Assembly (NCBI GenBank): GCA_032871835.1
Contig: CM065297.1
Span: 26,669,598 to 26,733,597 of the forward strand
DNA from: Dipteronia dyeriana
Taxonomy: Eukaryota > Streptophyta > Magnoliopsida > Sapindales > Sapindaceae
DNA length: 64,000 bases
Direction of reading: 5' to 3'
The notes beneath the pieces are model-generated. The model made no database searches. It was not told where the DNA came from and worked only from the letters and a program-made list of their open reading frames with translations. Every line of letters begins with the position of its first letter. Position 1 is the first letter of the stretch. Shown here piece by piece: positions 43,723-54,465 of the stretch. The translations under genes and the position numbers were made by a program.

Positions 43723-44535
43723 TCAATGCATATGACAAATCCCAATAGACCTGCTAAGAGATTTAAACTTAGTTGAATCTAATGGTTTTGTAAACAAATC
43801 CGCTAGTTGATCATTTGTGTCCACATGTTCAAGTGCAATGCATTTGCTCTCAACTAGCTCTCTGATGAAATGATGTCTAATGTCAATATGCTTTGTTCTA
43901 GAATGTTGGACATGATTTTTTGAAATATTAATGGCACTCATATTATCATAATAAAGAGTTAGAGTACCTTGCTCAAAGTCATAATCCACAAGCATTTGCT
44001 TCATCCAAAGGAGTTGTGTGCAAGCACTCCCAGCAGCTATATACTCCGCTTCGACTGTGGATAATGATACAGAATTTTGCTTCTTGCAAATCCATGACAC
44101 AAGATTGTTCTCTAGGAAGAAGCAACCGCTCAATGTACTCTTCCTATCATCACAATTGCCTGCCCAATCTGCATCACTAAAGCCAACTAAACTAGCATTA
44201 GTGTCAAAAGAGTACCATATCCCATAGTTGGATGTCCTATTCACATATCGAATGATTCTCTTCACAGAGGAGAGATTGGGTTCCTTGGGATTGGCTTGAT
44301 ACCTAGCACACACACCAACACTAAAAGCTATATCGAGCCTACTAGCAGTCAAGTATAGCAAGCTTCCTATCATGCCACGATATAGACTTTGATCCACACT
44401 TTTTCCACTAGCATCCTTGCTAAGTTTCATTGTTGTACTCATAGGTGTGTCACAATGCTTGGCATTCTCAAGGTAAAATTTCTTCACTAGGTTCTTGGCA
44501 TATTTAGCTTGGGATATGAAAATCCCATCATGCAT
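43723..44535 (-). pseudogene. Copia RNase H domain
   Basis: 270 codons from MHDGIFISQAKYAKNLVKKF. It holds the RT thumb/connection (GMIGSLLYLTASRLDIAFSV), GFSDADWAGNCDDRKSTLSG (first Asp), STVEAEYIAAGSACTQLLWM (Glu), LYYDNMSAINISKN (Asp) and the end with DQLADLFTKPL. It removes template RNA during reverse transcription. It is in the same frame as RT, from which one TAA separates it. Confidence 0.93.
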
Positions 44536-45198
44536 TTACTTGATTTGCAATCCTAGGAAGTAATTGAGTTCACCGACCATGCTCATTTCAAACTCATGAG
44601 TCATGACATCAACAAATTGTTTAACTTTTAAGTTGTTTGTGGAACCAAAAACTATGTCATCAACATAAATTTGAGCTATGAATAGATCATCTTCAGTACA
44701 CTTGATGAACAAGGTCTTGTCAACACTTCCTCTAAAATAGCCATTGTCAACAAGATAAAGAGTGAGACGCTCATACCAAGCCCTTGATGCTTGTTTCAAC
44801 CCATATAGAGCCTTTTTGAGACGATAAACATGATTGAGGTGATATGGATCCACAAACCTCTTGGGTTGCTTAAACAACACTTCCTCTTGCAAGAAACCAC
44901 TGAGGAAAGCACTCTTAACATCTATTTGATGCAATTTAAACTTGTGCACACAAGAAATGGATAAGAGAAGCCTAATGGACTCTAATCGGGTAACAAGAGC
45001 AAAAGTCTCCTCAAAGTCGATACCCTCAATTTGTGAGTACCCTTGTGCTACAAGTCTAGCCTTGTTCCGCACAATGTTGCCATCCTCATCGGATTTATTC
45101 CTATAGACCCACTTGGTGCTTATCACATTAGCATTCTTAGGCCTAGGAACTAGAGTCCAAATCTCATTTCTTTCAAATTGATTTAGCTCTTCCTGCAT
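44536..45198 (-). pseudogene. Copia reverse transcriptase
   Basis: Contains NEIWTLVPRPKNANVISTKW, RNKARLVAQGYSQIEGIDFE, HQIDVKSAFLSGFLQEEVLF, KALYGLKQASRAWYERL, the catalytic IYVDDIVFGSTN and GELNYFLGLQIK. All RT blocks of Ty1/copia are present. The frame ends in TAA at 44536-44538; the RNase H part continues in phase. A further frame change separates it from integrase (45240-45430). Confidence 0.93.
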
Positions 45199-45426
45199 AG
45201 CAAGAACCCAAAACTCATCACTTAAAGCTTCATCAACCTTTTAGGGTTCAATTTTAGAGGTGTAGCAGGTGTAGTAAGTGTAGCTAATTTGATTTGCTAA
45301 TTGATGCCTAGTCCTAACACTTTCATTCACATCTCTAATGATGTCACTCTTGTTGTGAAGATGTCTAACCCAAGAAGCAGGTTCCTTAGAGTCCAAGGTA
45401 GAATCTCTATCAAGAAATTGAGAGAC

Positions 45427-46400
45427 CTATTTCTCAAGATTTGACTTTTCATCACTTGAAGTTTCACCAATCTTCTCAAAGGGAGAATCATCAACCATAC
45501 TAATCTCCTCATCATGGTTACTAACCTTAAGCCTACAATCATCTATGATCACATTGGATGATTCCATAGCACTTCGTGTCTTCAAATTAAAAACTCTATA
45601 GGCCTTACTATTTAGAGAATAGCCAATGAAAATCCCCTCATCACTTTTAGCATCAAACCTGCCAAGTTGATCACGGTCATTTAGGATGTAACACTTGCTT
45701 CCAAATGAGTGGAAGTAACTAACATTTGGCTTCCTTCCCTCCCACAATTCATAAGAGGTTTGCCTAGTGCTGGGCCTTAAAAACACTATTTCCTATATAA
45801 CAAGCTGTATTCACTGCCTCGGTCCAAAGATTCCTATGAACATTGTTGCTAAGCAACATCACACGAGCCATCTCTTGGAGAACCCTATTCTTCCTCTCTA
45901 CAACTCCATTTTGTTGAGGAGTTCTAGGAGCCGAGAACTCATGGGAGATTCCAAGACTATCACAAAAATTTTCAAAGCACACATTTTCAAATTCTCTCCC
46001 ATGGTCACTCCTAATTCTCTTAATGCATTTTATGTGTGAATCCTTCTCATTTTGAATCTTAGTGTAAAGCTTCTTAAAGATTTCAAAAGTTTCAGATTTT
46101 TCTCTAAGAAAATAGGTCCATGTAAATCTAAAGAAATCATCAACACACACAAAGATGTACCTCTTACCACCGAGACTCTCGGTTTGCATGGGACCTATAA
46201 GGTCCATATGAAGAAGCTCTAGTGGCTCCTTGGTGGCAAGATACTTACCCTTTTTATGTACACTCTTAATTTGCTTTCCTTGTTGTCAGGATCCACACAC
46301 TCCATCAATCCTATTTCCAAACTTAGGAAGACCTCTCACAACATTCAACCTCTCAAGAACTTTCAAGTCTTTGAAATTCATATGACCTAACCTTTGATGC
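45427..46400 (-). pseudogene. Copia integrase
   Basis: The zinc-binding part (with LGHMNFKDLKVLERLN and VCGS..QQGKQIKS) lies at 46210-46400, then MDLIGPMQTESLGGKRY (first Asp), IRSDHGREFENVCFENFC (second Asp), TPQQNGVVERKNRVLQEMAR (Glu). The C-terminal part from 45786 has TSYELWEGRKPNVSYFHSFG and GIFIGYSLNSKAYRVFN. The frame is broken near 45770 and 46290. Confidence 0.9.
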
Positions 46401-46788
46401 CATAATTCAACTTGATCACAATTAGACAATAACAATTGTCACTTGATCTCTTGCTTTTCAATAGAACTTGTCCATATTCTCTTAGAATAGAGCAATCAAC
46501 TTTGCCAAACATAACCGAAAACCCTTCATCACTTAAATGTGATATGCTAATAAGATTGGCTTTCAAGCCATCTACATAAAGAGCATTAGGCAAGGAGGGC
46601 AAATCGGGGATGAAAATGTTTCCTTTTCCTAGAACCTTCTTATGTGAACCATCACCAAATGTGACAAATCCACCATCCTCCATCACAAGAGTTTCAAAGA
46701 AACTCTTGTTTCCGATCATGTTCCTAGAACACCCACTATCAAGGTACCAAGTATTGATGGCTTTGGCTTTCAAGGCTACTTGAGCCAC
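46387..46788 (-). pseudogene. Copia protease and GAG-pre-integrase region
   Basis: NTWYLDSGCSRNMIGNKSFF has the aspartic protease DSG active site; then VTFGDGSHKKVLGKGNI and LPNALYVDGLKANLISISHL typical of copia polyproteins. It leads into the GAG-pre-integrase segment. Confidence 0.9.
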
Positions 46789-46860
46789 ATGACAACAAAA
46801 TTCATCCTTTCTAGTTCACCTAGATGAAATATTACTATTTTTAGGAGTCATGAGTTCATT

Positions 46861-47260
46861 TTATCTAAAATTCCTAGATGCATGCATTTTGGTTTTTCGA
46901 AGCATATTTTTCTCGATCATGCTTTCAAAACGACACAACTTAATAAATTTAAAACAATTCGGCCTTATGTGACCTTCAACACCGCAATAATGACAAATGT
47001 GAGTAAAGTAAGAATTCATACCATATCCTTGTGCAAGCATAGAAGACTTCCCTCTCCTTTGAGTTGTCCTTTGATGTTGAGCTGAATCTTTTCCTTGAAC
47101 GACCCTTTGTGATTGAGCCATATTAACTCTTCCTCTTGGTTGTGGGTGAAAGATACTTTGTTGACTTTGAGAGTTCCTTGGAGGTTGAAGTCTTGTTTGA
47201 TGAGCTCTAGCTTTTGGTGGATGTGTTTTAGCTTGAGACTTTGTTTGAGCACTTGCTTTG
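46861..47260 (-). pseudogene. Copia gag-pol linker with a second zinc knuckle
   Basis: CHYCGVEGHIRPNCFKF (about 46955-47005) is a C-x2-C-x4-H-x4-C knuckle located between the gag coiled coil and the protease, as in SIRE-type elements. Frameshifts flank it. Confidence 0.75.
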
Positions 47261-47274
47261 ATGATTCACCAACC

Positions 47275-48770
47275 TCATTTCAAGGTAGTGGCATCCTTGC
47301 CTTCCACATATCCTAAGCCCGTTTTATCACTAGGACTCTTTCCAGATGATAACATCTTGTTAAGTTTCTCGGTTCCGGATGTCATCTTGGCAACCAATTC
47401 CTTTGCTTCCCTAAGCTCAATCTTTAAGTTCTCTTCACTCTTCTTAGTGATCATAAGCTCCAATTTCAAGCTATCTTCTAACTCTTTTCCACTTTTCACT
47501 TTCTCACTCAAGCTAGTTATCTTGAAAGTCAACTCTCGATTCTTTTTTTTCAACTCTTGAATCTCTTTCTTCTTTTTCAATCTAGAATTTTCAAAAAACC
47601 TCATGAAGTCTATGTAGTCCATTTCCTCATCAATCTCAAACCTAGAGTTAGAAGAGGTACTCTCATCACTAGAGTCATTTACTTCTTCCTTATCACTTAT
47701 AACTTCCTTGCTATTATGAGATGTTGTGAAGGCAATAAAGTTTGCAACTCTATCTTCATCATCCGAAGATTTTTCTTCCTCTTCTAAGTCTTCACTATCA
47801 CTACAAGTGGCCGCCATCACCTTCCTTTTTTTTTCTTCAAATTTGCACATTCTGGAGCAATGTGACCAAAACCACTGCATTCATAGCATTGAATGCCCTT
47901 CTTGGAGTCACTTTATTGAGACTTTTCAATCTTTTTGAAGGGAGTTTTCTTTTTCACTTCCTTTCCCTTTGACCCAAAACCTTTCCTCTCAAACGTCATG
48001 AATTTCTTGAATCTTTTAACCATGAGGGCCATTTCTTCATCCGAGTCCTCCTCCTCTTCTTCAACCTTGGTGGTCTTCAAGGCAATGCTCTTTTGCTTAT
48101 TCGGAGGTGTGGGTGATGTGTTCCATCTTGACTCATAAGCTAGAAGTCTTCTAATGACTTCACTTGGCTTCATATTCTTGTACTCACTATTCTCTTCAAG
48201 TGCCGTCACCTTTGATTTGAACCTTGACGGAAGTGACCTCATAATTTTTTGTTTGACTCTCCTATCTGAATAGGGGTCACCAAGTTGATGGCTTTGGTTG
48301 ACAATATCCATCAACTTCACTTGGAAGTCATTGAAGCATTCATGCTCCTCAATCCTAATCATCTCAAATTGTATTTGGAGGACTTAAAGCTTTGAGTTCT
48401 TGACTACCTCGGTTCCCTCATGTGCTGTTTGAAGAATGTCCCAAGCCTCCTTTACAATCCTAGTGTTTTGGACCAACTTGTATTGATTATCGTCCATGGC
48501 GCAAAGGATGGCATGCATGGCCTTGTTGTTCCACTTAGATGCTTCAAATTCTTGAGTACTCAAACTAGACTTGGGCTTGAGAGCTTCTACACCATTTTTA
48601 TTGGTCATTGTTGGAGAAATATACCCATCTTCAATAGTCATCCAAGCACGATCATCTATTTGGCAAAGATAGGCTTCCATCTTGCCCTTCCAAGAAGCAT
48701 AATTCACCTCATTGATCAAAGAGGATCTTGTACTTGAGGCTCCCTTATGACTATTTCCGTTTCCACTCAT
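47275..48770 (-). pseudogene. Copia gag with zinc knuckle and coiled-coil tail
   Basis: Start chosen at MSGNGNSHKGASSTRSSLIN (48770), since this is where SIRE-type gag proteins begin; upstream codons belong to the leader. Conserved parts: YASWKGKMEAYLCQID, IRIEEHECFNDFQVKLMDIV, KQKIMRSLPSRFKSKVTALE, then zinc knuckle CYECSGFGHIAPEC (about 47840-47885). A run of A after it carries a frameshift into an acidic, Lys/Glu-rich coiled coil (KKKKEIQELKKKNRELTFKI, 47275-47800). TAA codons at 48384-48386 and 47913-47915 interrupt the frame. Gag forms the particle and binds RNA. Confidence 0.9.
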
Positions 48771-48884
48771 AGTGTTTGAGGGTAATAAATGATATGAAGA
48801 TGCAAATGTAATGCAACACACAAAACACAAAATGCACAAGGTAACACACACACAGTGCACGGATCAACTAAGTATATCTAGTCA

Positions 48885-48900
48885 CCGGCTCTGATACCAA
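48885..48900 (-). other. Primer binding site of the copia element
   Basis: Minus-strand TTGGTATCAGAGCCGG one base inside the 5' LTR; TGGTATCAGAGC is the complement of the plant initiator-Met tRNA 3' end. Confidence 0.93.
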
Positions 48901-48901
48901 T

Positions 48902-50447
48902 TGAAATTTCCTAGAAAGTGTGTTTATAACCTGGAGAGGGGGGAGGGGGGGAGGGGGGAGGGGGGAGGGGGGAGGGGGGAATGAATAGGTTTTAATTCGA
49001 TAGATTACCAGCTTTGTGAATTAATCAATATTATTGATTCTACCCCATTCTGCTAAGTGTTCAAGCAAGAGACAACAAACATAAAACAGTAACAACATGC
49101 AATATGTACGTGGAAACCCTCCAAATGGGAAAAACCACTGGCTGTTTAGTGCGCTACACTCGATCCTTAAAATCCACTATTGAGAGAAAGTTTACAACCT
49201 AGGTTGACCTCCCGTCTAACCCTTTCACTCTACCTAACATGTCTTAATAGTGATTTTGGATCACCAACCTTGTGTACTAATCACGTAGCCACAAGCTTAA
49301 CCAACAATGAAGAGATAATGGCAACCTAAGTGAATATGCAAGAATATTCTACATGCAAAAATGCTAGATCAAGACATTCATGCTTATCTAGGATTAATAA
49401 TGAAAATTAAAGCAAATCCTAGATATCAATATTCGAAATGCAAATGCAAGAAGAATTAGCTAGAAGGGTAAAACTGTCTTAAATTCTAGCTATCACAAAT
49501 TAATGCATCTCAACCAACAATCAATACACAAGAATGTCATAAAAGCAATTAACCATACAAGCAAGCATTTAATAAGCAATAGAGACTAGAACCCTAGGTA
49601 TACATGTCTTTGTAATGAAACTACGAAGTCTAGAGCATGTAGAAATTACCTAGTCAAGAGGAAGATGATGCTCCATGCTTGAATGATCCTAGAATGAAGC
49701 TAGATGATCATGAGATGAAGTTGGGTTGAGTAAAAATGAGTGTTTAGGAGTCCTCTCTCTAGAAAAGCTAGAACACACAAAAATGGCTTCTTGGACTCTT
49801 GAGAACCAAAGAGAAGAGAAGAGAACATATATATATGGTGCCTTACACAAAGTGGTGTCGTTTTGAAAGAAAGGCAATCAAATCCCGTCAGGACCGTTGG
49901 CTGTACCGCGGTACAGGCAAGTGTCCAGACCGCGGCACAGAGAGCGGTGCATCGCCTGGACAACGCTGCTTTGTAGGCCACTGTGCATGCAGGTGCACAG
50001 ACCGTGGTCTCGACAGCATGCAACACATGTGAAACTCCGCTTGGGAGACCGCAGTGCATGCAACATGCACAGGTCTCGGTAGCCATAGCGTGTAGCCTCT
50101 GGTAAACACCGATATGCAGACCGCGGCGTATGCACTGCACAAAGAGCAGTCTGAGCTACGTAATAGAGGAAGAAACTCTTTTTTTTAAGGCACAAAAATT
50201 CATTCAACACTTGAACAAAAATAAGACACAAAGCAAACAAAATGGCAAATAAGCATTCAAGCAAGATAATTAAAAGAAAATGCATGAGTGTGTGCATTAA
50301 TACCTCTTCAATAAAAGTTAAGCAAGTGATTTTACCTTTGATGCTTGAGCTTGGTTACGAACAATGAAGCCCTAAACTACCCTTACATATTGATCCCCAA
50401 ATATGGTTGTCAATGAAATAAGTCAATCAAACACCGAAGAACTTACA
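48902..50447 (-). repeat. 5' LTR of the copia element
   Basis: Starts TGTAAGTTCTTCGG (element orientation) and ends CTAGGAAATTTCA next to the PBS. Same layout as the 3' LTR: CCGCGG array at 49890-50160, TATA at 49826-49836, leader, and a G-rich minisatellite near its end. Confidence 0.93.
48934..48979 (+). repeat. G-rich minisatellite in the 5' LTR
   Basis: Seven or so GGGGGA units on the plus strand (C-rich on the transcribed element strand), with at least six runs of five or more G, close to the LTR end. Confidence 0.85.
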
Positions 50448-50452
50448 CTTTC
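50448..50452. repeat. Target site duplication of the copia element, right
   Basis: CTTTC, identical to 40963-40967. Confidence 0.93.
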
Positions 50453-52929
50453 TAATGTTAATATTTTTATTTAGGACACTAACCTTTGAATGAGGATTGT
50501 TGTTGGTGAGATTGTTGAGACTTTCATCTCCTACTTCTCCTACTTCGTTAAGGGTAAAGATTTCTCGTCTCCTATTTGTGTTTCCCTTATTGTTACTAAA
50601 AGCCTGAAACTCTTGAATTAGATGTTATGAAGTCAGCAATTGTCGTCACATCTATGATGGTTGGTGGATGCTTGCTAGTTTATTTTTTGACATTCTTTGT
50701 TCTATTTTTAGTCAATTTTTATTAAATAAAAAAACTAGAGTAGATAGATTATAACGAATACAGTGCTGATAGAAAAGGAACCTGACTTCTCTTGAACATG
50801 AAAATTCTAATAGTATAACACGTATCCATCCCAACAACCAAAAGTAAGAAGAAAAAAAACGTTTTTCTAATAGCCTACTAAACAAATAAGTTTTATAAGA
50901 ATTCAATATTATGACGTTATTTTTACATGGAACACAATAATAACTAACCAAGAATAGAGCAACAAAATGAAACATTTTTCTCTTCTAAGTATGCTAAAAC
51001 AATCTTTTGAAGCTGCAACATGCCCTAAGCAGCAAAAATGTAATGACATGGTGCTAGAGGCCAAGTTATCTATATTATAAATTATAAAAATTAACCTATC
51101 ATTAAAAAAAAAGGAAAATCCTCAAATGTTTTCTAGTTTCTGAAAGCCTCAAATTGACATATTATAACAAATTTAAATTATGTTTATAAAATTGCATCTT
51201 TTGTTTATTTAGTTTCCTACTGGTTTGAGTTTTTGAAGTACGGATATCATATGTTGCTTAACCACATTATAAAATTCTCTCCAAGAATTGCATCTTCCAT
51301 TTATTTAGTTTAATACAATGTTGTTTTTCATAATTTTAGATAGACTTGGTTTCATGCAAATGGATAAGGAGTGTTTAATTGTTTTTTTTTTTTAATTCCA
51401 TACAAGCATTTGTAAATATGCAGGTAATGACATGATTCTATGATAGTATTGCAAGAGAGTTTGTGTGAAGAAGATAACTTTGATGCGCCCTCTACTTGTG
51501 ACCTTTAAATTCTTGAAGATGCGAGAGACATTTATATTGTGTAGCTATCAAAATACATTAATAAATATTAGGATGATTTCAATGAATATTTATGAGTGAA
51601 CTTAATGTTAGGACATGTGGACTTTGTAATTAGGTGAATGTTTGCAGGTCCATTCTAATGTTAGTACATGAGAATTTTTAATTGAATGTACATGGATTTT
51701 TAATTGAATGTATATTGATTTTTAATAGTATATATATAAATGCTTTGTAACATATTTATCTTCCAAATATTTCCAGAAACACATTATTTATAAATTCAGT
51801 AAATTAATTTTGTCTTTTTAATAAATAAATCAATATCTACCATGGGCATTGTCCATTTTAACTATAACATCAACCAAAAAAAAAAACCATTCGTATCAGA
51901 ACTAATTGAAAGTCTGAATTGTAGAGAAAATTTATGGAGCACTTGATCTAAGAACTAATTAAAGATCTAAATCATCGAGAATTTATGGAGTACTTGATCT
52001 AAGTATATTTTTCACATCAATTTATGGAGCACTTGATCTAAGTATATTTTTCAAGTCATTGATTGAAGGGATTGCTGCCACCCAAAACAGCGAGCAAATA
52101 GCCAAATATGCAATGAGTAATTGAAGTAGTCGAGTGAAATGAACTAGTGTTAATACGTAACAACATAAAATAGAACTTATTAAAGATCTAAATCAAAGAG
52201 AAAATCATCCCCGTTGTGGACTGCTTGAGAGCGTATTTGGTGATAAGGATTGCGTTTAAAATTTCTATCCACGACCTAGGGTTTGTATCACTATTTTCAC
52301 AGAGGTGAGACTTCAAAACGACCTGGAAGTCACTTTTTCCACGTCTCTTTCACATAAACAGCGCTGTTTCACATACAAGTTAGGGAAAAAGCGACTTGGA
52401 GATTGCTTAATTGTATGCACAAGTAGTCACCTTGAGGTCGCTTTCGTCTCTGGTTTGGGACTACAAATCCGAGGCAATAGCGACCTAAAGGCGACTTCTT
52501 GTGTGGTTGCTTGTATTTGATTAATTGGAACCCGAAGAGTGTACTCTTGTTGTATATTCATATTTTTGTACATGATATCTTATATGGGGCAATCATGACT
52601 TGACTAGTATGAATTGTTTACTACTATACATTCTGTAGCTGTTGAATTTGGTCATATCCATGTGTAAGAGTACTTTTGCTATTAACCAACTATATAATAC
52701 TTTACGCAACATTATAAGTAGACCTACATGGCAAAGGAATAGAAAAGAAACCCACACATTCAAGGAGATGGAGGATGGAAATCCACACTTAAGGAGACCA
52801 ATAGATTTCTTTCTATTAATGACTAATTCAACATCTCTTAGTAGGTCATACCATTGTTAACATAAACCAAAATAGTATGTGGAAATTACTGATACCACAT
52901 ATTTGGTTAACATTTTGGAGAAAAATCAA
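50453..52929. other. Intergenic region right of the copia element
   Basis: No gene recognised. 51931-52045 has three copies of TTTATGGAGCACTTGATCTA at 51 and 39 bp spacing. 52310-52510 has repeated GCGACCT/AGGTCGC-like words in inverted pairs beside GAGAGCGTATTTGGT (52230), a phrase often seen at the ends of small hAT-type elements; no ends were proven. Confidence 0.35.
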
Positions 52930-54457
52930 AACCTTCAAACATGTTAAGCATATCGATTCATAACATGTTCACCCTAAGTTAAGAGGAATGTTGAACTTGT
53001 TCAACATACCAACAAATGAAGGAAGTCAGCCCAAAGTTAGCTATTCGAAGAATCATATGTGTTGGGTATAGACTGAAAATTTGGTTATAATACATTCAAC
53101 TTGTTCATGGATATTTATGTTCACTTGTTCACTGAACAAATTTAACATTTATAGGAACGTTAAACTCGTTTAACCTACGTTGAACTTGTTCACTATGATT
53201 TATGTAAACTTGTTCACCAAACAAGTTTAAGGTTCAGATGAACATTAAACTTGTACAACATACGTTCAACTTCTTTGTGAATTTTATCGTTGACTTGTAC
53301 ATCGAACAAGTTGAACGTTCAGAGCAACGTAAAACTTGTTCACCCAACGTTTAACTTGTTGATAACAGTTTCTTAGTAAATTTGTTCAGTGACCAACTTT
53401 AACGTTCTGAGCAACGTTGAACCTGCTCACCCTACGTTGAACTTGTTCATTACAGTTTTTACGTAAATTTGTTCAGTGAACAAGTTCAACGTTGATACCA
53501 ACATTAAAATTTTTCACTCTACGTGGAACTTACTGATAACGGTTTTTACGTAAATTTGTTCACCGAACAATTTTAACGTTCTGAGCAACGTTGAACTTGT
53601 TCACCCTACGTTCAACTTGTTCATAACGGTTTTAACGTAAACTTGTTCACTGAACAAGTTTAACGTTGAGTCTAACGTTAGACTTGTTCAAACAACGTTA
53701 AACTTGCTCATGAAGATTTACGTTGACTTTTTCACAAAACAGGTTTAACGTTAAACTTGTTTAAACTCCGTTGAACTTGTTTATAAAAGTTTACTTTAAC
53801 TTGTCATTGAACAGGTTTAACGTTCCGAATAACGTTAATCTTGTTCAATCCACACTTTGAACTTGTTCATGATAATTTATGTAGACTTGTTCATTGAACA
53901 TGTTTAACGTTGATACTAATGTCCCACTTGTTCAATCTACGTTGAACTTGTTCTTAAAGGTTTACGTAATTTTGTTCATTGAACAAGTTTAACGTTCAGA
54001 TGAACGTTAAACTCGTTCACGAAAATTTATGTTGACTTGTTCACTAAACGAGTTTAACGTTCAGAGAAACGTTAAACCTGTTCAACGTTCAGAGAAACGT
54101 TAAACCTGTTCAACCTACCTTCAACTTGGTCATGCAGATTTACGTTGACTTGTTTGAGACACATTTAGCGTTAAGACGAACGTTAAACATGTTCAACCAA
54201 CGTTTAACTTGTTCATGAAGGTTTATGTTAACTTGTTCACTGAACATGTTTACCATTATCAGCTAAATGTTAAACTGGTTCAACCTACGTTTAACTTATT
54301 CATGAAGATTTACGTTGACTTGTTCACTGAACAACTTTAACATTTCCATGACATTAAACTAGTTCAACCTACGTTGAACTTGTTCTGGAAAACTTACGTT
54401 TACTTGTTCAATGAGCGAGTTTAACGTTCATATCAACGTTCAACTCGTTCGATCTGC
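52930..54457. repeat. Degenerate tandem array, unit about 86 bp
   Basis: About 16 units built from GTTGAACTTGTTCA, TTTACGTTGACTTG, TTCACTGAACAAGTTTAACG and CAGATGAACGTTAAAC words. The GAACAAGTTTAACG part recurs near 53481, 53568, 53655, 53740, 53812, 53899 and 53984 (mostly 85-87 bp apart). 52930-53085 is more diverged. CTTGTTCA and TGAACAAG face each other in most units, so each can form a hairpin. The array resumes for a few bases after the hAT insertion (56423-56445). Confidence 0.85.
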
Positions 54458-54465
54458 CTTGAACT
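54458..54465. repeat. Target site duplication of the non-autonomous hAT, left
   Basis: CTTGAACT, identical to 56423-56430. Confidence 0.93.

Larger units (their letters stand above)
40968..50447 (-). mobile_element. Full-length SIRE-type Ty1/copia retrotransposon (9480 bp)
   Basis: Two LTRs (40968-42501 and 48902-50447), a perfect 5-bp target duplication CTTTC, PBS, PPT, and the order gag, protease, integrase, RT, RNase H on the minus strand, which marks Ty1/copia. Two zinc knuckles, a coiled-coil extension of gag, LTRs of about 1.5 kb and an initiator-Met PBS fit the SIRE/Maximus lineage. The coding region has several stops and frameshifts, so the element is inactive. The two LTRs differ at many sites, mostly C/T and G/A exchanges, so the insertion is not recent. 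No env-like ORF remains. Confidence 0.95.

Noticed and set aside
52930..54457. Possible CRISPR-like array
   Set aside because: Units are degenerate and contiguous without unique spacers, and the DNA is eukaryotic; the same holds for 61041-62104.
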